A stretch of 38,939 bases of DNA from CAYNEI01 sp964396185 (GTDB lineage Archaea > Thermoplasmatota > SW-10-69-26): assembly GCA_964396185.1 (NCBI GenBank), contig CAYNEI010000021.1, forward strand, positions 1-38,939. The letters are read 5' to 3'. This document shows, piece after piece, positions 22,570-30,661 of the stretch (its first letter is position 1; the number at the start of each line of letters is the position of its first letter). The notes beneath the pieces were generated by a model. The model was not told the DNA's origin. It was given only the letters and a program-made list of their open reading frames with translations, and did no database searches. Both the position numbers and the translations under genes were made by a program.

Positions 22570-22932
22570 CTAGGCCACCACCTGGACACCGCTTCCGGCG
22601 GGGACCTCGTCGACCGCTTCGGAGAGCGTCTTGCACGCGCCGCCGGCGGTCTCGATCTTCTCCTTGGCGCTGTTGGAGAAGGACCACGCGGCCACGGTGA
22701 CGTTGCGATCTAGATAGCCGCCGCCGAGCACCTTGCCCGGGACAACGATCATGGATGCGTCGTCGTCGGCCACGCGTTGGATCTCTCCGACGTTGACCAC
22801 CGTCTGGACGCTGTTCGGTTTCTCGAGGGCCTTGGCCACGGCGCGCCAGATGGGCGCGTCGTTGGTCGTGCTGGCCCGCTTAAGCTGGCGCACGGTATCG
22901 ACGAGGTGCGGGTTGGTTTTCCGCCTGAGCAT
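22570..22932 (-). CDS. rpl18e: 50S ribosomal protein L18e (eL18)
   Basis: 120-aa eL18 of the archaeal/eukaryotic large subunit. ATG 22932 follows GGTGATCGG, a strong site, and gives the canonical MLRRKTNPHLVDTVRQLKR start. A longer frame exists, but a TATA box at 23004-23010 places the RNA start near 22980, inside that extension. A possible leader hairpin (GCACG-CTTCGT-CGTGC) lies just before the binding site and could be regulatory. In many archaea rpoD precedes this gene; here an MBL hydrolase does. Confidence 0.96.
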   Translation of the reverse strand: MLRRKTNPHLVDTVRQLKRASTTNDAPIWRAVAKALEKPNSVQTVVNVGEIQRVADDDASMIVVPGKVLGGGYLDRNVTVAAWSFSNSAKEKIETAGGACKTLSEAVDEVPAGSGVQVVA

Positions 22933-23003
22933 CCGATCACCCCCGGGCTTGCGCACGACGAAGCGTGCACTCTTGCCGGGATGCCGCAGCAAGCTGCTTC
23001 CCC

Positions 23004-23010
23004 TTTTTAA
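23004..23010 (-). promoter_or_regulatory. TATA box of the ribosomal protein operon
   Basis: TTAAAAA on the minus strand, within GGGTTAAAAAGGGG. The predicted start is about 22980, giving a leader of roughly 48 nt, unlike the leaderless single genes nearby. Confidence 0.65.
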
Positions 23011-23039
23011 CCCTTTGGGCCCGTCCGAGGAGGCGCGCC

Positions 23040-23864
23040 TCAGGTGCGCTGCGTGGGTGCTGCCGCTTGGCCGGGTGCATGCACGGCGACGTGCTCACCG
23101 AGCCCCACACGCATGAGGTCCTCGCCGGCCACCGTGCGCACCCCGGTCTGCTGCTGGACGTACTTGGCCTCAGGTTCAGCTCCTTGGCGCAACAGCTTGA
23201 GGCCCATGTGGGTGATGACGAGCAGATCGGGCTGGATGCGCTCGGCGATGTCGCAGGCATCGTCGGTGGAGAGGTGGTGAGGGATGGCTGCGCCCCGCGG
23301 CCGGGTGACGCCGAGCACGACGACCCGGCTCCCTTCCAACGGGGCGATGAGGTCGTCGCGCGCGATGCTGTCCGTGTAGTACGAGACGACGCCGTTGGCC
23401 GTCTCGATCTTGAACCCGACGTTGGTCGGGTCGCGATGTTCGGTGGGCAGGAAGGTGACGCGCTTGCCGGACACGCGCGTGGTTTGGCCTGGGTGGGCGG
23501 TCTCGTACTTGGTCACCAGGTTGCGGTGGTACGGGGTGATCACGGGTGGTGCGCCATCGTGGCCGTCCATGACGCTCACGGATCCCACGAGGAACCCCCG
23601 GTTCTCGGTGCCGCCCCGCGTCATCCCAGCAACGACCAGGTTGGCGTCGTTGCAGTGATCCAGGTGCGCGTGGCTCACGAGCACGCCAGTGGTCTCCCGT
23701 GGATCCAAGCCAGCCTTGTGGAGCTGCGTTAAGGAACCAGGGCCAGGATCGATGTGCAGGCGGGCGGCTCCGTCTTCGACGTAGAGCCCTCCAGTCGCAC
23801 GGGTCTGGAACAGGGTGGTGAACCGACCACCGCCCGTACCGAGCAAGGTCAGTCGTGTCGTCAT
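23040..23864 (-). CDS. MBL-fold metallohydrolase
   Basis: A 274-aa metallo-beta-lactamase-fold hydrolase with the dinuclear metal motif VSHAHLDHC (HxHxDH), a second His in LPTEHRDPTNVG, an Asp in SYYTDSIARDDL and a closing His in VITHMGL. The pattern resembles RNase Z/cyclic-phosphodiesterase-like MBLs, and GLKLLRQG..AKYVQQQTG matches archaeal orphan members, but no tRNase Z exosite or beta-CASP domain is seen, so the substrate is unknown. A TATA-like CTTTCAAGTAG is 28 nt before the ATG: a leaderless, separate transcript. Confidence 0.88.
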   Translation of the reverse strand: MTTRLTLLGTGGGRFTTLFQTRATGGLYVEDGAARLHIDPGPGSLTQLHKAGLDPRETTGVLVSHAHLDHCNDANLVVAGMTRGGTENRGFLVGSVSVMDGHDGAPPVITPYHRNLVTKYETAHPGQTTRVSGKRVTFLPTEHRDPTNVGFKIETANGVVSYYTDSIARDDLIAPLEGSRVVVLGVTRPRGAAIPHHLSTDDACDIAERIQPDLLVITHMGLKLLRQGAEPEAKYVQQQTGVRTVAGEDLMRVGLGEHVAVHAPGQAAAPTQRT

Positions 23865-23885
23865 GTTGTCCCGTAGCGGTTCACC

Positions 23886-23896
23886 CTACTTGAAAG
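23886..23896 (-). promoter_or_regulatory. TATA element of MBL gene
   Basis: CTTTCAAGTAG on the minus strand, centred 28 nt from the start codon at 23864, consistent with a leaderless mRNA. Confidence 0.5.
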
Positions 23897-23958
23897 ACCC
23901 TGGACCACCCGAGGGGTCCTCCTGGGATCGAGCCGACAACCGCGTCCACGTTGCCGGG

Positions 23959-24264
23959 GGGGCCTTGCCCGTTTGATCGGGTGGGGCGCGCCGGCCAGCG
24001 GAGGGTGACCGCGCCCGCGACGATCACGCAGTGGGCGTGGGGTTCGGCAAGGAGCGCGAAGCAGGCAACCCCGGAGGGGTTGTCGATACAGCGCGACGCC
24101 GCCGATCGCCCTCCCGGTGGCCGGCCCAGAGGGTGGCGCGTGGGCTTGACAGCGCAGCGTCGGCCGCGGCTCGAAATGACCTACGGCCATTCCTTCGCCT
24201 CGCCTCCTTGCGGTGCCTTCGCCCACCCGCCACGCGCCCCGACCCGATAAACGGGCAAGGCCCC
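23959..24264 (+). ncRNA. 306-nt element closed by 32-nt inverted repeats
   Basis: Between divergent genes. The 32-nt left end (23959-23990, starting GGGGCCTTGCCCGTTT) pairs with the right end (24233-24264, ending AACGGGCAAGGCCCC) over 31 bp with one bulged G on each side. Inside are smaller stems: CCGCGCCC/GGGCGTGG, whose G-U pair is valid only on the plus strand, and CAACCCC-GGA-GGGGTTG (24066-24082). No open reading frame looks real. It could be a structured RNA transcribed rightward or a MITE-like mobile element. I see no SRP helix-8 motif, no RNase P CR-I/CR-V and no clear target duplication. Confidence 0.5.
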
Positions 24265-24335
24265 TGTTGAGGGGAAAGGACATTGAAGGGGACTCGGTTG
24301 CCCAACCACCGGCGCGCGCGCCGAACCGTGGTCCC

Positions 24336-25808
24336 ATGGCCTTGAAGACATCTGAGCCATCCCCCCTGGAGACCTGGACGGTCAAGGGGCTGTGCTGGAA
24401 GTTGCTCTACGCGAACCACCGGCCCAGCCTTGGGCCTGCGCGGTGGGCGCGCATCATCGAGCAGGCCGATGGCCCGCGGGATGTCAAGAACCTCGCGCTG
24501 GATGACGATGTACCAGCGGCACCGTTCGTCGAGGCCCTCAACGTGCTCGACGTCGAATTGGCGGATGGAGACGGGAGCTTCGTCGAGCAGGCCGGTCGCG
24601 CTATGGCCGAGCGCTGGGCCACCATGTACCGGCGGCTCGTCGCTCAACTCGACGGCCGGCCAGAACGGATGCTCGAGTTGCTCTGCGAGGAGGTGCTCCC
24701 ATGGCTGACCGGTCGCGCGTCTGCGGCCAGCCTTGTGTCAGCAGGCGACCGGGCTGTCCGGCTCCGCCTGCGCACAGGCTTCCCGGCCCCCTTCGAGCAG
24801 GGCCTGGTGGAAGGGTTCGTCGAGCTCACGGGCACCCAAGCCACCCTCTCCACCCAGGGCTCTGAGGTCATGGCGTCCTGGGAGCCCGTGCAACCCGCCG
24901 TGCCCAGCAAGCCCGAGATCCTCTTGCAAGCCATGCGGCCCGGGTTGCTGCCGGCCACCATCGTTCCCGTGCTGGCTGGCACGGCCGTGGCCGCATGGCT
25001 CGGTACCGTCCACACCGTCACGCTCGCTGCAGCCTTGGTCGCCGCCACCCTGCTCCACGTCGCGGCCAACCTCGCCAACGACGTCTTCGACCACCGGTCA
25101 GGCACGGATCAAGCCACGCTTTCCCCCACGCCGTTCTCCGGAGGTTCGCGCGTCATCCAGCGGGGCCTTCTCGACTGGCGGGCCGTGGCCTACCTGGCCG
25201 CAGGGATCGGCGCACTTGGGGCTGGCCTCGGGCTCACCCTGGCATGGGTCGCCGGGCCGCCCGTGCTCGTGCTGGGCGCCATCGGAGCCGCGCTGGGCTA
25301 CGCTTACACAGGCGAGCCGTTCCGATTGGCCCACCGAGGTCTAGGCGAGCTCACCGTGGCCGTGGTCTTCGGGCCGCTGATCACCGCTGGGGCTGCAGCC
25401 GTCCACTTCGGCCAGCTACCACCCGTCGCGTTGATCACTGGGGTACCCCTGGGCCTGGCCATGGCCGGTACGCTCATGGTCAACGAGCTCCCCGATGCCC
25501 CGTGGGATGCCAAGACCGGCAAACGCACGCTGGTGGTCCGCCTGGCCGACCACGCCCGCACCGCCACGGCCGCCATGGCCCTGGCCCCCATCCTGACCGT
25601 TGCAGCCCTGGTCGCGCTCGGGAGCCTACCACCAGCCACGCTCATCGTGTTGGCTGCCCTGCCCCTTGCAGGCCTCGTGGCGCGAGGCGTGCTCGCCCAC
25701 GAGCCGACCGAGGACCTCGTGGCCACCCAAGCCCAAGCCGTCACCCTGCACGCCATGACCGGGCTGCTGCTTGCCGCTGGGCTCGTCGTGGAGGTGGTGC
25801 TCGGATGA
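24336..25808 (+). CDS. UbiA/MenA-type prenyltransferase with N-terminal extra domain
   Basis: 490 aa in two parts. Residues 1-170 are a soluble domain with LCWKLLYANHRPSLG and AERWATMYRRLV, which I do not recognise. Residues 185-490 are a UbiA-superfamily membrane prenyltransferase with 8-9 helices. The two Asp-rich motifs are NLANDVFDHRSGTDQ and NELPDAPWDAKTGKRTLVVRL, most like MenA (dihydroxynaphthoate prenyltransferase). GLPT-type SARM variants, FSGGSRVIQRG and GYAYTGEP also fit MenA. ATG 24336 is the first good start. The stop overlaps the next gene's start (ATGA), coupling it to the prenyl diphosphate synthase that would make its tail substrate. Menaquinone synthesis is inferred; no other men genes are in view. 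Confidence 0.85.
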   Translation: MALKTSEPSPLETWTVKGLCWKLLYANHRPSLGPARWARIIEQADGPRDVKNLALDDDVPAAPFVEALNVLDVELADGDGSFVEQAGRAMAERWATMYRRLVAQLDGRPERMLELLCEEVLPWLTGRASAASLVSAGDRAVRLRLRTGFPAPFEQGLVEGFVELTGTQATLSTQGSEVMASWEPVQPAVPSKPEILLQAMRPGLLPATIVPVLAGTAVAAWLGTVHTVTLAAALVAATLLHVAANLANDVFDHRSGTDQATLSPTPFSGGSRVIQRGLLDWRAVAYLAAGIGALGAGLGLTLAWVAGPPVLVLGAIGAALGYAYTGEPFRLAHRGLGELTVAVVFGPLITAGAAAVHFGQLPPVALITGVPLGLAMAGTLMVNELPDAPWDAKTGKRTLVVRLADHARTATAAMALAPILTVAALVALGSLPPATLIVLAALPLAGLVARGVLAHEPTEDLVATQAQAVTLHAMTGLLLAAGLVVEVVLG

Positions 25809-26659
25809 TCGATCTCCCGTGCGAGCGCGAGGTCAACCTCGTCAAACAGCGCGTGCTCGACGTACGCCCAGAGCTGCCCGGCATCCCGGACGAGTGGATG
25901 CGAGAGTTCCTCACGGACGGCAAGTACGTGCGCTCGCGGCTCATCTTCCTCTCCTACTACGCCACCGGCGGCACCATCATCGACCAACGCGTCGTGGACG
26001 CCGGGGCGGCCATCGAGCTCATCCACGCCGCCAGCCTCGTCCACGACGACATCCTCGACGATGCCGAGACCCGGCGCGGCCTGCTCTCTGCCCCGGTGCT
26101 CATCGGGGATCCCCTGGCCATCCTGCTCGGTGATGCCCTGTTCACCGAGTCGTTCTGGCTGGCCAGCATGCTGGGCCCCGAGGTGGCCACCCTGGCGCGC
26201 GACGGGGTTCGTGAGATGGTGCAGGGAGAGGCCCGCGAGGTCGTCCACAAGGGCGGCGGCTGGACCCCGGATGAGGCCCAGCGCGTCGCCAGGGAGAAGA
26301 CGGCTGGCATCATGGGCTCCTCGTGTGCAATCGGCGCCACACTGGCCGGTGCGCCCGAGGACATCGTGGAGGGCATGCGCCGGTTCGGCATCGCGTTGGG
26401 GGTGGCCTTCCAGGCCATCGACGACGCATTGGACATCTCCGGCGAGGCCGATGCCACGGGAAAGCCCACAGGCTTGGATGCCCGCATCGGTGCCCCGAAC
26501 CTGGCCGCCGCCCTGGGCGACGACGGCGCCGAGCAAGCACGCGAGGTCGCTCGCGAGCAGATCGAGCTGGCCTACGGCGTGCTGGATGAGCTCGAGGAGA
26601 GCCGCGAGCGCGAGCAGTTGCGCATGCTGGCCGAGTTCATCGTCTCGCGCGCGGCGTGA
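25805..26659 (+). CDS. trans-prenyl diphosphate synthase
   Basis: A 284-aa polyprenyl synthetase chain that elongates allylic diphosphates with IPP. The first Asp-rich motif is SLVHDDILDDAETRRG (DDxxD) with Ala-Ser just upstream, and the second is FQAIDDALDISGE. YVRSRLIFLSYYATGG replaces the usual GGKRxRP start, a departure in the IPP-binding Gly-Lys-Arg loop. GKPTGLDARIGAPNLAAA replaces the conserved DxxxGKxTLP, so activity may be modified or depend on a partner chain. ATG 25805 overlaps the prenyltransferase stop. It probably makes the quinone side chain rather than membrane-lipid GGPP. Confidence 0.88.
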   Translation: MIDLPCEREVNLVKQRVLDVRPELPGIPDEWMREFLTDGKYVRSRLIFLSYYATGGTIIDQRVVDAGAAIELIHAASLVHDDILDDAETRRGLLSAPVLIGDPLAILLGDALFTESFWLASMLGPEVATLARDGVREMVQGEAREVVHKGGGWTPDEAQRVAREKTAGIMGSSCAIGATLAGAPEDIVEGMRRFGIALGVAFQAIDDALDISGEADATGKPTGLDARIGAPNLAAALGDDGAEQAREVAREQIELAYGVLDELEESREREQLRMLAEFIVSRAA

Positions 26660-26665
26660 ACTGGG

Positions 26666-27466
26666 TCACTGGGTCTGGGTCTGGGTCTGCTTGAAGACGA
26701 AGGACGTTGCCGGGCCGAGCGGGATCGGGTCCCGGTCGTGTGCGGTGCAGAACTCGTCCCAGGCGCTGTTCCAGTCCACGTCGTCGGCGATGAGCACCCC
26801 GTCTTGGTTGATCGCCGGCCACGCCGCGTGGAACTCGAAGGTCATGCAGGTGTGCGAGTGCTCGCTGTCGTGCATGAACATGTCGATGGAGCCGAGCTCT
26901 TCCAGCAAGGGCTCGAGCATGTCCTGGCTTGCCCCCTCGTGGAGCGTCCAGCGGTCCCGGAGCGCGTCCGGGATCAGCCAGCCGGGGGACTTGCCCCGGG
27001 GGATCACAGCACCTCCCTTGCCCGCCCAGAAATCGCCAAGGTCGTGATCGTGTTCTGCGATCTCCGGCAGGTCGATGGAGGTGAGGTGCCCGCTCCCGTT
27101 GTCTGCCAGGGCCTGGAGCATGAACGCGGTGGAGACCCCGTTGCAGACCCCGGTCTCCACGATGACCTGGGGCCGCTCGTGCCGGATCAGCGCGTAGAGG
27201 TTGGCCGAGGTGGAGAGATCGATCTGGCCGAACCCGTACGGGTTGCCGCGCACGGTCTCCCCGTCGACTTCATCGTAGAACACCTGGCGATGCTCCTCGA
27301 TGTGGTCGGCCAACCCGGAGGCCTTGAGATCCGAGAACAGCGCATCCAAGGACCCTGGCTCGTCGAAGATCGCGCCGACGAAGGCGCTTCGAGCTCTGGC
27401 CGCTTTCGCGTCGTCGATGAGAGCGCGGATCGACCGGAGCACCGAGCGGGGGATCGCCTTGAGCAT
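26666..27466 (-). CDS. class I SAM-dependent methyltransferase (CmcI-like)
   Basis: A 266-aa Rossmann-fold methyltransferase of the cephalosporin-hydroxylase/Methyltransf_24 type. The SAM motif I is VIVETGVCNGVSTAFML (E/DxGxxxGxS), followed by HLTSIDLPE (acidic ribose-binding loop) and IDMFMHDSEHSHTCMTFEF (catalytic/metal-like D-H-S-H) and VLIADDVDWNSAW. GAGGTG lies 9 nt before ATG 27466, and a TATA element GGTTTTATC is at about 27518-27526. The last residues QTQTQTQ come from a short repeated CAGACC tract. It lies 84 nt downstream of the glycosyltransferase/sulfotransferase set and probably modifies the same glycan or lipid. Confidence 0.85.
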   Translation of the reverse strand: MLKAIPRSVLRSIRALIDDAKAARARSAFVGAIFDEPGSLDALFSDLKASGLADHIEEHRQVFYDEVDGETVRGNPYGFGQIDLSTSANLYALIRHERPQVIVETGVCNGVSTAFMLQALADNGSGHLTSIDLPEIAEHDHDLGDFWAGKGGAVIPRGKSPGWLIPDALRDRWTLHEGASQDMLEPLLEELGSIDMFMHDSEHSHTCMTFEFHAAWPAINQDGVLIADDVDWNSAWDEFCTAHDRDPIPLGPATSFVFKQTQTQTQ

Positions 27467-27550
27467 CGTGTGAGCACCTCGCCGGACGCCGGCTGCTCCG
27501 CTTAGGCCGGGTGGCCTGATAAAACCGTTCTTCTGCTCCCCTGGTCCAGC

Positions 27551-28666
27551 TCACCCATGGTCGGCGGCCTGCTGGTAGACCGCTAAGGTCTGCTCTGCGA
27601 TGTCCTCCCAGCTCGGCACCGGCGCATCCGAGAACCGCCCCTGGGCAAGGGCATCCTCGACAGCTTGAGCCAACCCCGCGTGTCCCTGCTCCACTGGGGC
27701 CTCGTGCGCGTAGCCGTGGAGCTGTTCAGGCAGCCATCCTAGATCGCTGGTCACCACCGGGACGCCCTGGCTGAGCGCCTCGAGCAGGGTGATCGGTTGA
27801 CCCTCGTGCTCGGAGGGAAGCACGAACACATCGCCCGATGCGAGCACGCTCAGCTTCTCCTCGTCCGGCACGAACCCGAGGAACTCGACCCGATCGGCGA
27901 CGCCAAGCGCCTCGGCCTGGTCCTGTAGAGCCTCCCGCTGCGGTCCTTTGCCGGCCAGCCGGAGACCGACATCCTTGGGCAGTGCAGGGAGGACATCGAT
28001 GACGCGGTCAGGCCGCTTGACCTCCACCAGCCGCCCCAGGTACACGATCGTGCGTTCGAACGGCGCGCCGGTGCGGGCGCGAGCCTCCTCGCGGCCGATG
28101 GCCTCGATCGGCCGAAGCCCGTTCGGGATCACCGCAGGCGCGAACCCGAGATCGTCCTCGAGACGGCGGGCGGTGGCCCGGCTAACCGCGATCGAGCCCG
28201 CCACGCGGTCGGCGTAGCGCTTCCACCGGGCGACATCCCACCCGACGATGGCCCTCTGCAGGAGCCCGCGTGGGAACGGCTCGCGGGCAGCCTCGAACTC
28301 TGAGAGCACGTCGGTGTGGATCGTTGCCACGACGGGCCGTTGGCCCAGCGCGCCCATGCCCGCATCGTCCTGGCTGTGGACGAGGTCGGCCTGATCGGAT
28401 AGACGACCGGCGCGTGCGTGGAAGATCGGTCGCATCAGGCGCTTGTGGTGGTAGGGTGGCAGGGGTCCGCGGGGCACAGGCAGATCGATCCATTCCACTG
28501 GGATGCCCCAGGGGTCCCCCGGCGGGTCCGGGCCTTCGGGCTTCCGGGTGATGAGGGTGACCTCGACGCCGATGGACCGGAGCGCACGGGACAGCTCCAT
28601 GGCGTGCACCTCGACACCGCCCATGAACGTGAGCGGGTTCTCGAACGTGACCATCTGGATGCGCAA
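27551..28666 (-). CDS. GT4-family glycosyltransferase
   Basis: About 371-aa GT-B retaining glycosyltransferase. The N-terminal Rossmann domain starts RIQMVTFENPLTFMGGVEVHAMELS, and the donor-binding half holds FERTIVYLGRLVEVKRPD and VFVLPSEHEGQPITLLEALSQGVPVV, the E-x7-E motif of GT4. I chose TTG 28666, which follows GAGGATC and puts the first strand at residue 2. ATG 28654 is four codons inside; a longer ATG at 28738 would overlap the upstream sulfotransferase by 47 nt. It lies 25 nt downstream of that gene, in the same operon. Acceptor and sugar donor are unknown. Confidence 0.88.
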   Translation of the reverse strand: MRIQMVTFENPLTFMGGVEVHAMELSRALRSIGVEVTLITRKPEGPDPPGDPWGIPVEWIDLPVPRGPLPPYHHKRLMRPIFHARAGRLSDQADLVHSQDDAGMGALGQRPVVATIHTDVLSEFEAAREPFPRGLLQRAIVGWDVARWKRYADRVAGSIAVSRATARRLEDDLGFAPAVIPNGLRPIEAIGREEARARTGAPFERTIVYLGRLVEVKRPDRVIDVLPALPKDVGLRLAGKGPQREALQDQAEALGVADRVEFLGFVPDEEKLSVLASGDVFVLPSEHEGQPITLLEALSQGVPVVTSDLGWLPEQLHGYAHEAPVEQGHAGLAQAVEDALAQGRFSDAPVPSWEDIAEQTLAVYQQAADHG

Positions 28667-28691
28667 CGGATCCTCGATGGCAGCTGGCCTC

Positions 28692-29645
28692 CTAAAACGC
28701 GTCGGCTTGGTCAGGGGGGTCCACAGGCTCGGGCTCAACCCAATCCATCAGGTCGCGATCGAGCAACTTGCTCAAGCGGGCCACCTCAGGTCTGAACTCT
28801 TCTTTGAGGTGCTCTCGGAACGCGGGGTCCATCGGTTCGCGATCCTCGACCCGGGTGTTCAGGTTCTTCACGATCTCACGGAGGCGCAAGCGCAACCCCA
28901 TGGGGAGCCGCGAGGTGACCGCTTGGATCGGGGATGGGAGATCCTGGGTGACGGTCCGGAACCACGAGGAGCGCACGGTTGTGTTGGGGTTGCGGTGCTC
29001 GAAGTCCGGCCGGTACGTGTCATCGACCCCGAGGAAAGCGCAGACCTGCTCGTACGTGCCTGGGTTGTCCTTGACCAGATCGTCGAAGACCAGGGTCAGC
29101 ACGCGCTCCTCCCCGAACACGTCGTGCATCCGTTGGATCTGCTCTGTGTAGAGCGGGAGCTTGCGGTAGTAGAGGCCCTGGCGCGGGTTCACCTTCTGGG
29201 GGAGCCGCTTGCCGGCCTTGCGGTCCTCCTGGGCGTTCCACGCCTCTTGGAAGTCCGTGATCTGCTCGTTGCCCATCCAGACGAGCTGGCTGTGCCACGA
29301 GTACACCATGTCCACCGGGTTGCGGACCATGGCGATGATGCGGGTGCCCTCGACGCCGCAGAGGTCCGCGATGTTGCGAGCAGCGACCTCGGAGTAGAGG
29401 TACCACACGCTTGACTCCCCCCGCCGCTTGATCCCGTCCATCGTCTCCGCTGCGCCGAAGAGGCCGAGGTAGTCACCGAGGTCGTCGTAGCGCCAGTGGA
29501 AGTCGAGGTCGTGGCAGAAGTACCTGGGCTCCTTGAACGGGGACATGTAGACCTCTGGGTGGGTCTGGAGCCAGTGGTAGAGCGACGTCGTCCCACACTT
29601 GGGTGCCCCGGCGATGAACGTGTCCGGGAGGATCGCGTCGGTCAT
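28692..29645 (-). CDS. PAPS-dependent sulfotransferase 1
   Basis: A 317-aa carbohydrate/lipid sulfotransferase. The 5'-phosphosulfate loop is IAGAPKCGTTSLYHWLQ near residue 10, and the 3'-phosphate site is IIAMVRNPVDMVYSWHSQL near 105, both intact. LTLVFDDLVKDNPGTYEQVCAFLGV is the family's conserved C-terminal core. It is most like heparan/N-deacetylase-type sulfotransferases in layout. Its ATG overlaps the stop of the second sulfotransferase by 4 nt. It would transfer sulfate from PAPS onto surface glycans or glycolipids, giving the acidic coat common in salt-adapted archaea (inference). Confidence 0.92.
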   Translation of the reverse strand: MTDAILPDTFIAGAPKCGTTSLYHWLQTHPEVYMSPFKEPRYFCHDLDFHWRYDDLGDYLGLFGAAETMDGIKRRGESSVWYLYSEVAARNIADLCGVEGTRIIAMVRNPVDMVYSWHSQLVWMGNEQITDFQEAWNAQEDRKAGKRLPQKVNPRQGLYYRKLPLYTEQIQRMHDVFGEERVLTLVFDDLVKDNPGTYEQVCAFLGVDDTYRPDFEHRNPNTTVRSSWFRTVTQDLPSPIQAVTSRLPMGLRLRLREIVKNLNTRVEDREPMDPAFREHLKEEFRPEVARLSKLLDRDLMDWVEPEPVDPPDQADAF

Positions 29646-30562
29646 CGTCCCGGCTCCTCAGGGTCCCGGTTGCTTTGAGCCTTCGCCTTGTTCTCAAGCT
29701 CCCTGGGGGACAGGTTCCACGGGCTCGTGTCGAACCCATGCTCGCGCTCAAGGCGAGCGAGGTCGTGGGCCAGCGCAGATCGGTAGAAGACCGCCTGCTC
29801 GGGCGTCAGCTCGATCTTGCCCTCCATCCGGTGGCCCAGCCGCTCGCGCAGCGCTGAGCGGATCCTGTCAGGAACCATGTCCGCGAGTTTGATCAGGCCA
29901 GAGCGCTCGAGGCCCTCCCAGACCATCCCCTTCTGGTAGCGCCCGGCCGACGGGTTGCGCGGCGCTTGGGCCGGAGGCCACGCGTGCTCAGCGAGCCCGA
30001 GGAACTCCGCGATGGTGTCCAGGGTCTGCGCCGGGTCCGCGGCCATCTCCTCGAACCGGACGAGCAGGATGTCCTCCTGGTCGAAGAGCGACCGGTACGC
30101 GTCGAGCTGGTGTGCGTACATGGAGACCGATAGCGCGTGGCCCTCGATCCATCCCGATCGGATGCCGTCCAGGTTGAGATCCGTGTCCCCGACACGCAGC
30201 GCGTGGGTGAGCTGGGAGCGGATCCGATCGAGGGGGTGACGGAGGCAGTAGATGAGCTTGATCTCCACGCCGTGGTCCTCGATCGCACGTTTCATCCGCT
30301 CTGGGACTTGGGTGAACCGGAGCCGCTTCGTGTACGTGGTGGACGCCTCAAGCGCGTAGGCCGTCTCGCTCGGCATCGAGGGCCAGAGGGAGCGGTAGTG
30401 CTCGAACCCCTTGGCATGGTTCGTGTCCTGCGAGAAGAAGTTCGGCTCCTTGTGTGCGCACGGGACGAGGTCAGGATGGCTGGCCAGTTGCTCGAAGAGG
30501 TGGGTGGTGCCCGCCTTCATCGCACCGATGACGATCGCGAACCGGGTGGGCTTCATCGCCAT
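29642..30562 (-). CDS. PAPS-dependent sulfotransferase 2
   Basis: A 306-aa second sulfotransferase. PAPS loop: VIGAMKAGTTHLFEQLASHP; 3'-phosphate site: LIYCLRHPLDRIRSQLTHAL. ILLVRFEEMAADPAQTLDTIAEFLGL is the matching C-terminal segment. The two enzymes share fold and order but differ strongly in sequence, so they probably sulfate different positions. ATG 30562 is the first start that leaves the PAPS loop about 12 residues in. It is the promoter-proximal gene of the sulfotransferase-sulfotransferase-GT4 operon. The 99-nt gap to the divergent CoA-transferase holds both promoters. Confidence 0.92.
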   Translation of the reverse strand: MAMKPTRFAIVIGAMKAGTTHLFEQLASHPDLVPCAHKEPNFFSQDTNHAKGFEHYRSLWPSMPSETAYALEASTTYTKRLRFTQVPERMKRAIEDHGVEIKLIYCLRHPLDRIRSQLTHALRVGDTDLNLDGIRSGWIEGHALSVSMYAHQLDAYRSLFDQEDILLVRFEEMAADPAQTLDTIAEFLGLAEHAWPPAQAPRNPSAGRYQKGMVWEGLERSGLIKLADMVPDRIRSALRERLGHRMEGKIELTPEQAVFYRSALAHDLARLEREHGFDTSPWNLSPRELENKAKAQSNRDPEEPGR

Positions 30563-30661
30563 GCTCCGAGCGATCTGTGCAGGTCGACCAAGCAGGTTAA
30601 CCGTTGCGATACCGGGCTCACGGACGCTGGAGGCTATCAACCGGGACCACGCTTGGCCCCC

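Noticed and set aside
23959..24264. SRP RNA or RNase P RNA
   Set aside because: Length fits, but the SRP helix-8 GGAA/AGCAG motif and the RNase P CR-I and CR-V sequences are not seen on either strand.
23861..24385. 174-aa minus-strand reading frame across the 306-nt element
   Set aside because: Arg/Pro/Gly-rich shadow composition, runs through inverted repeats and overlaps the start of the prenyltransferase gene.
30127..30137. CCGATAGCGCG, matching the HpA loop core
   Set aside because: Lies inside sulfotransferase coding sequence with no flanking inverted repeat; chance match.
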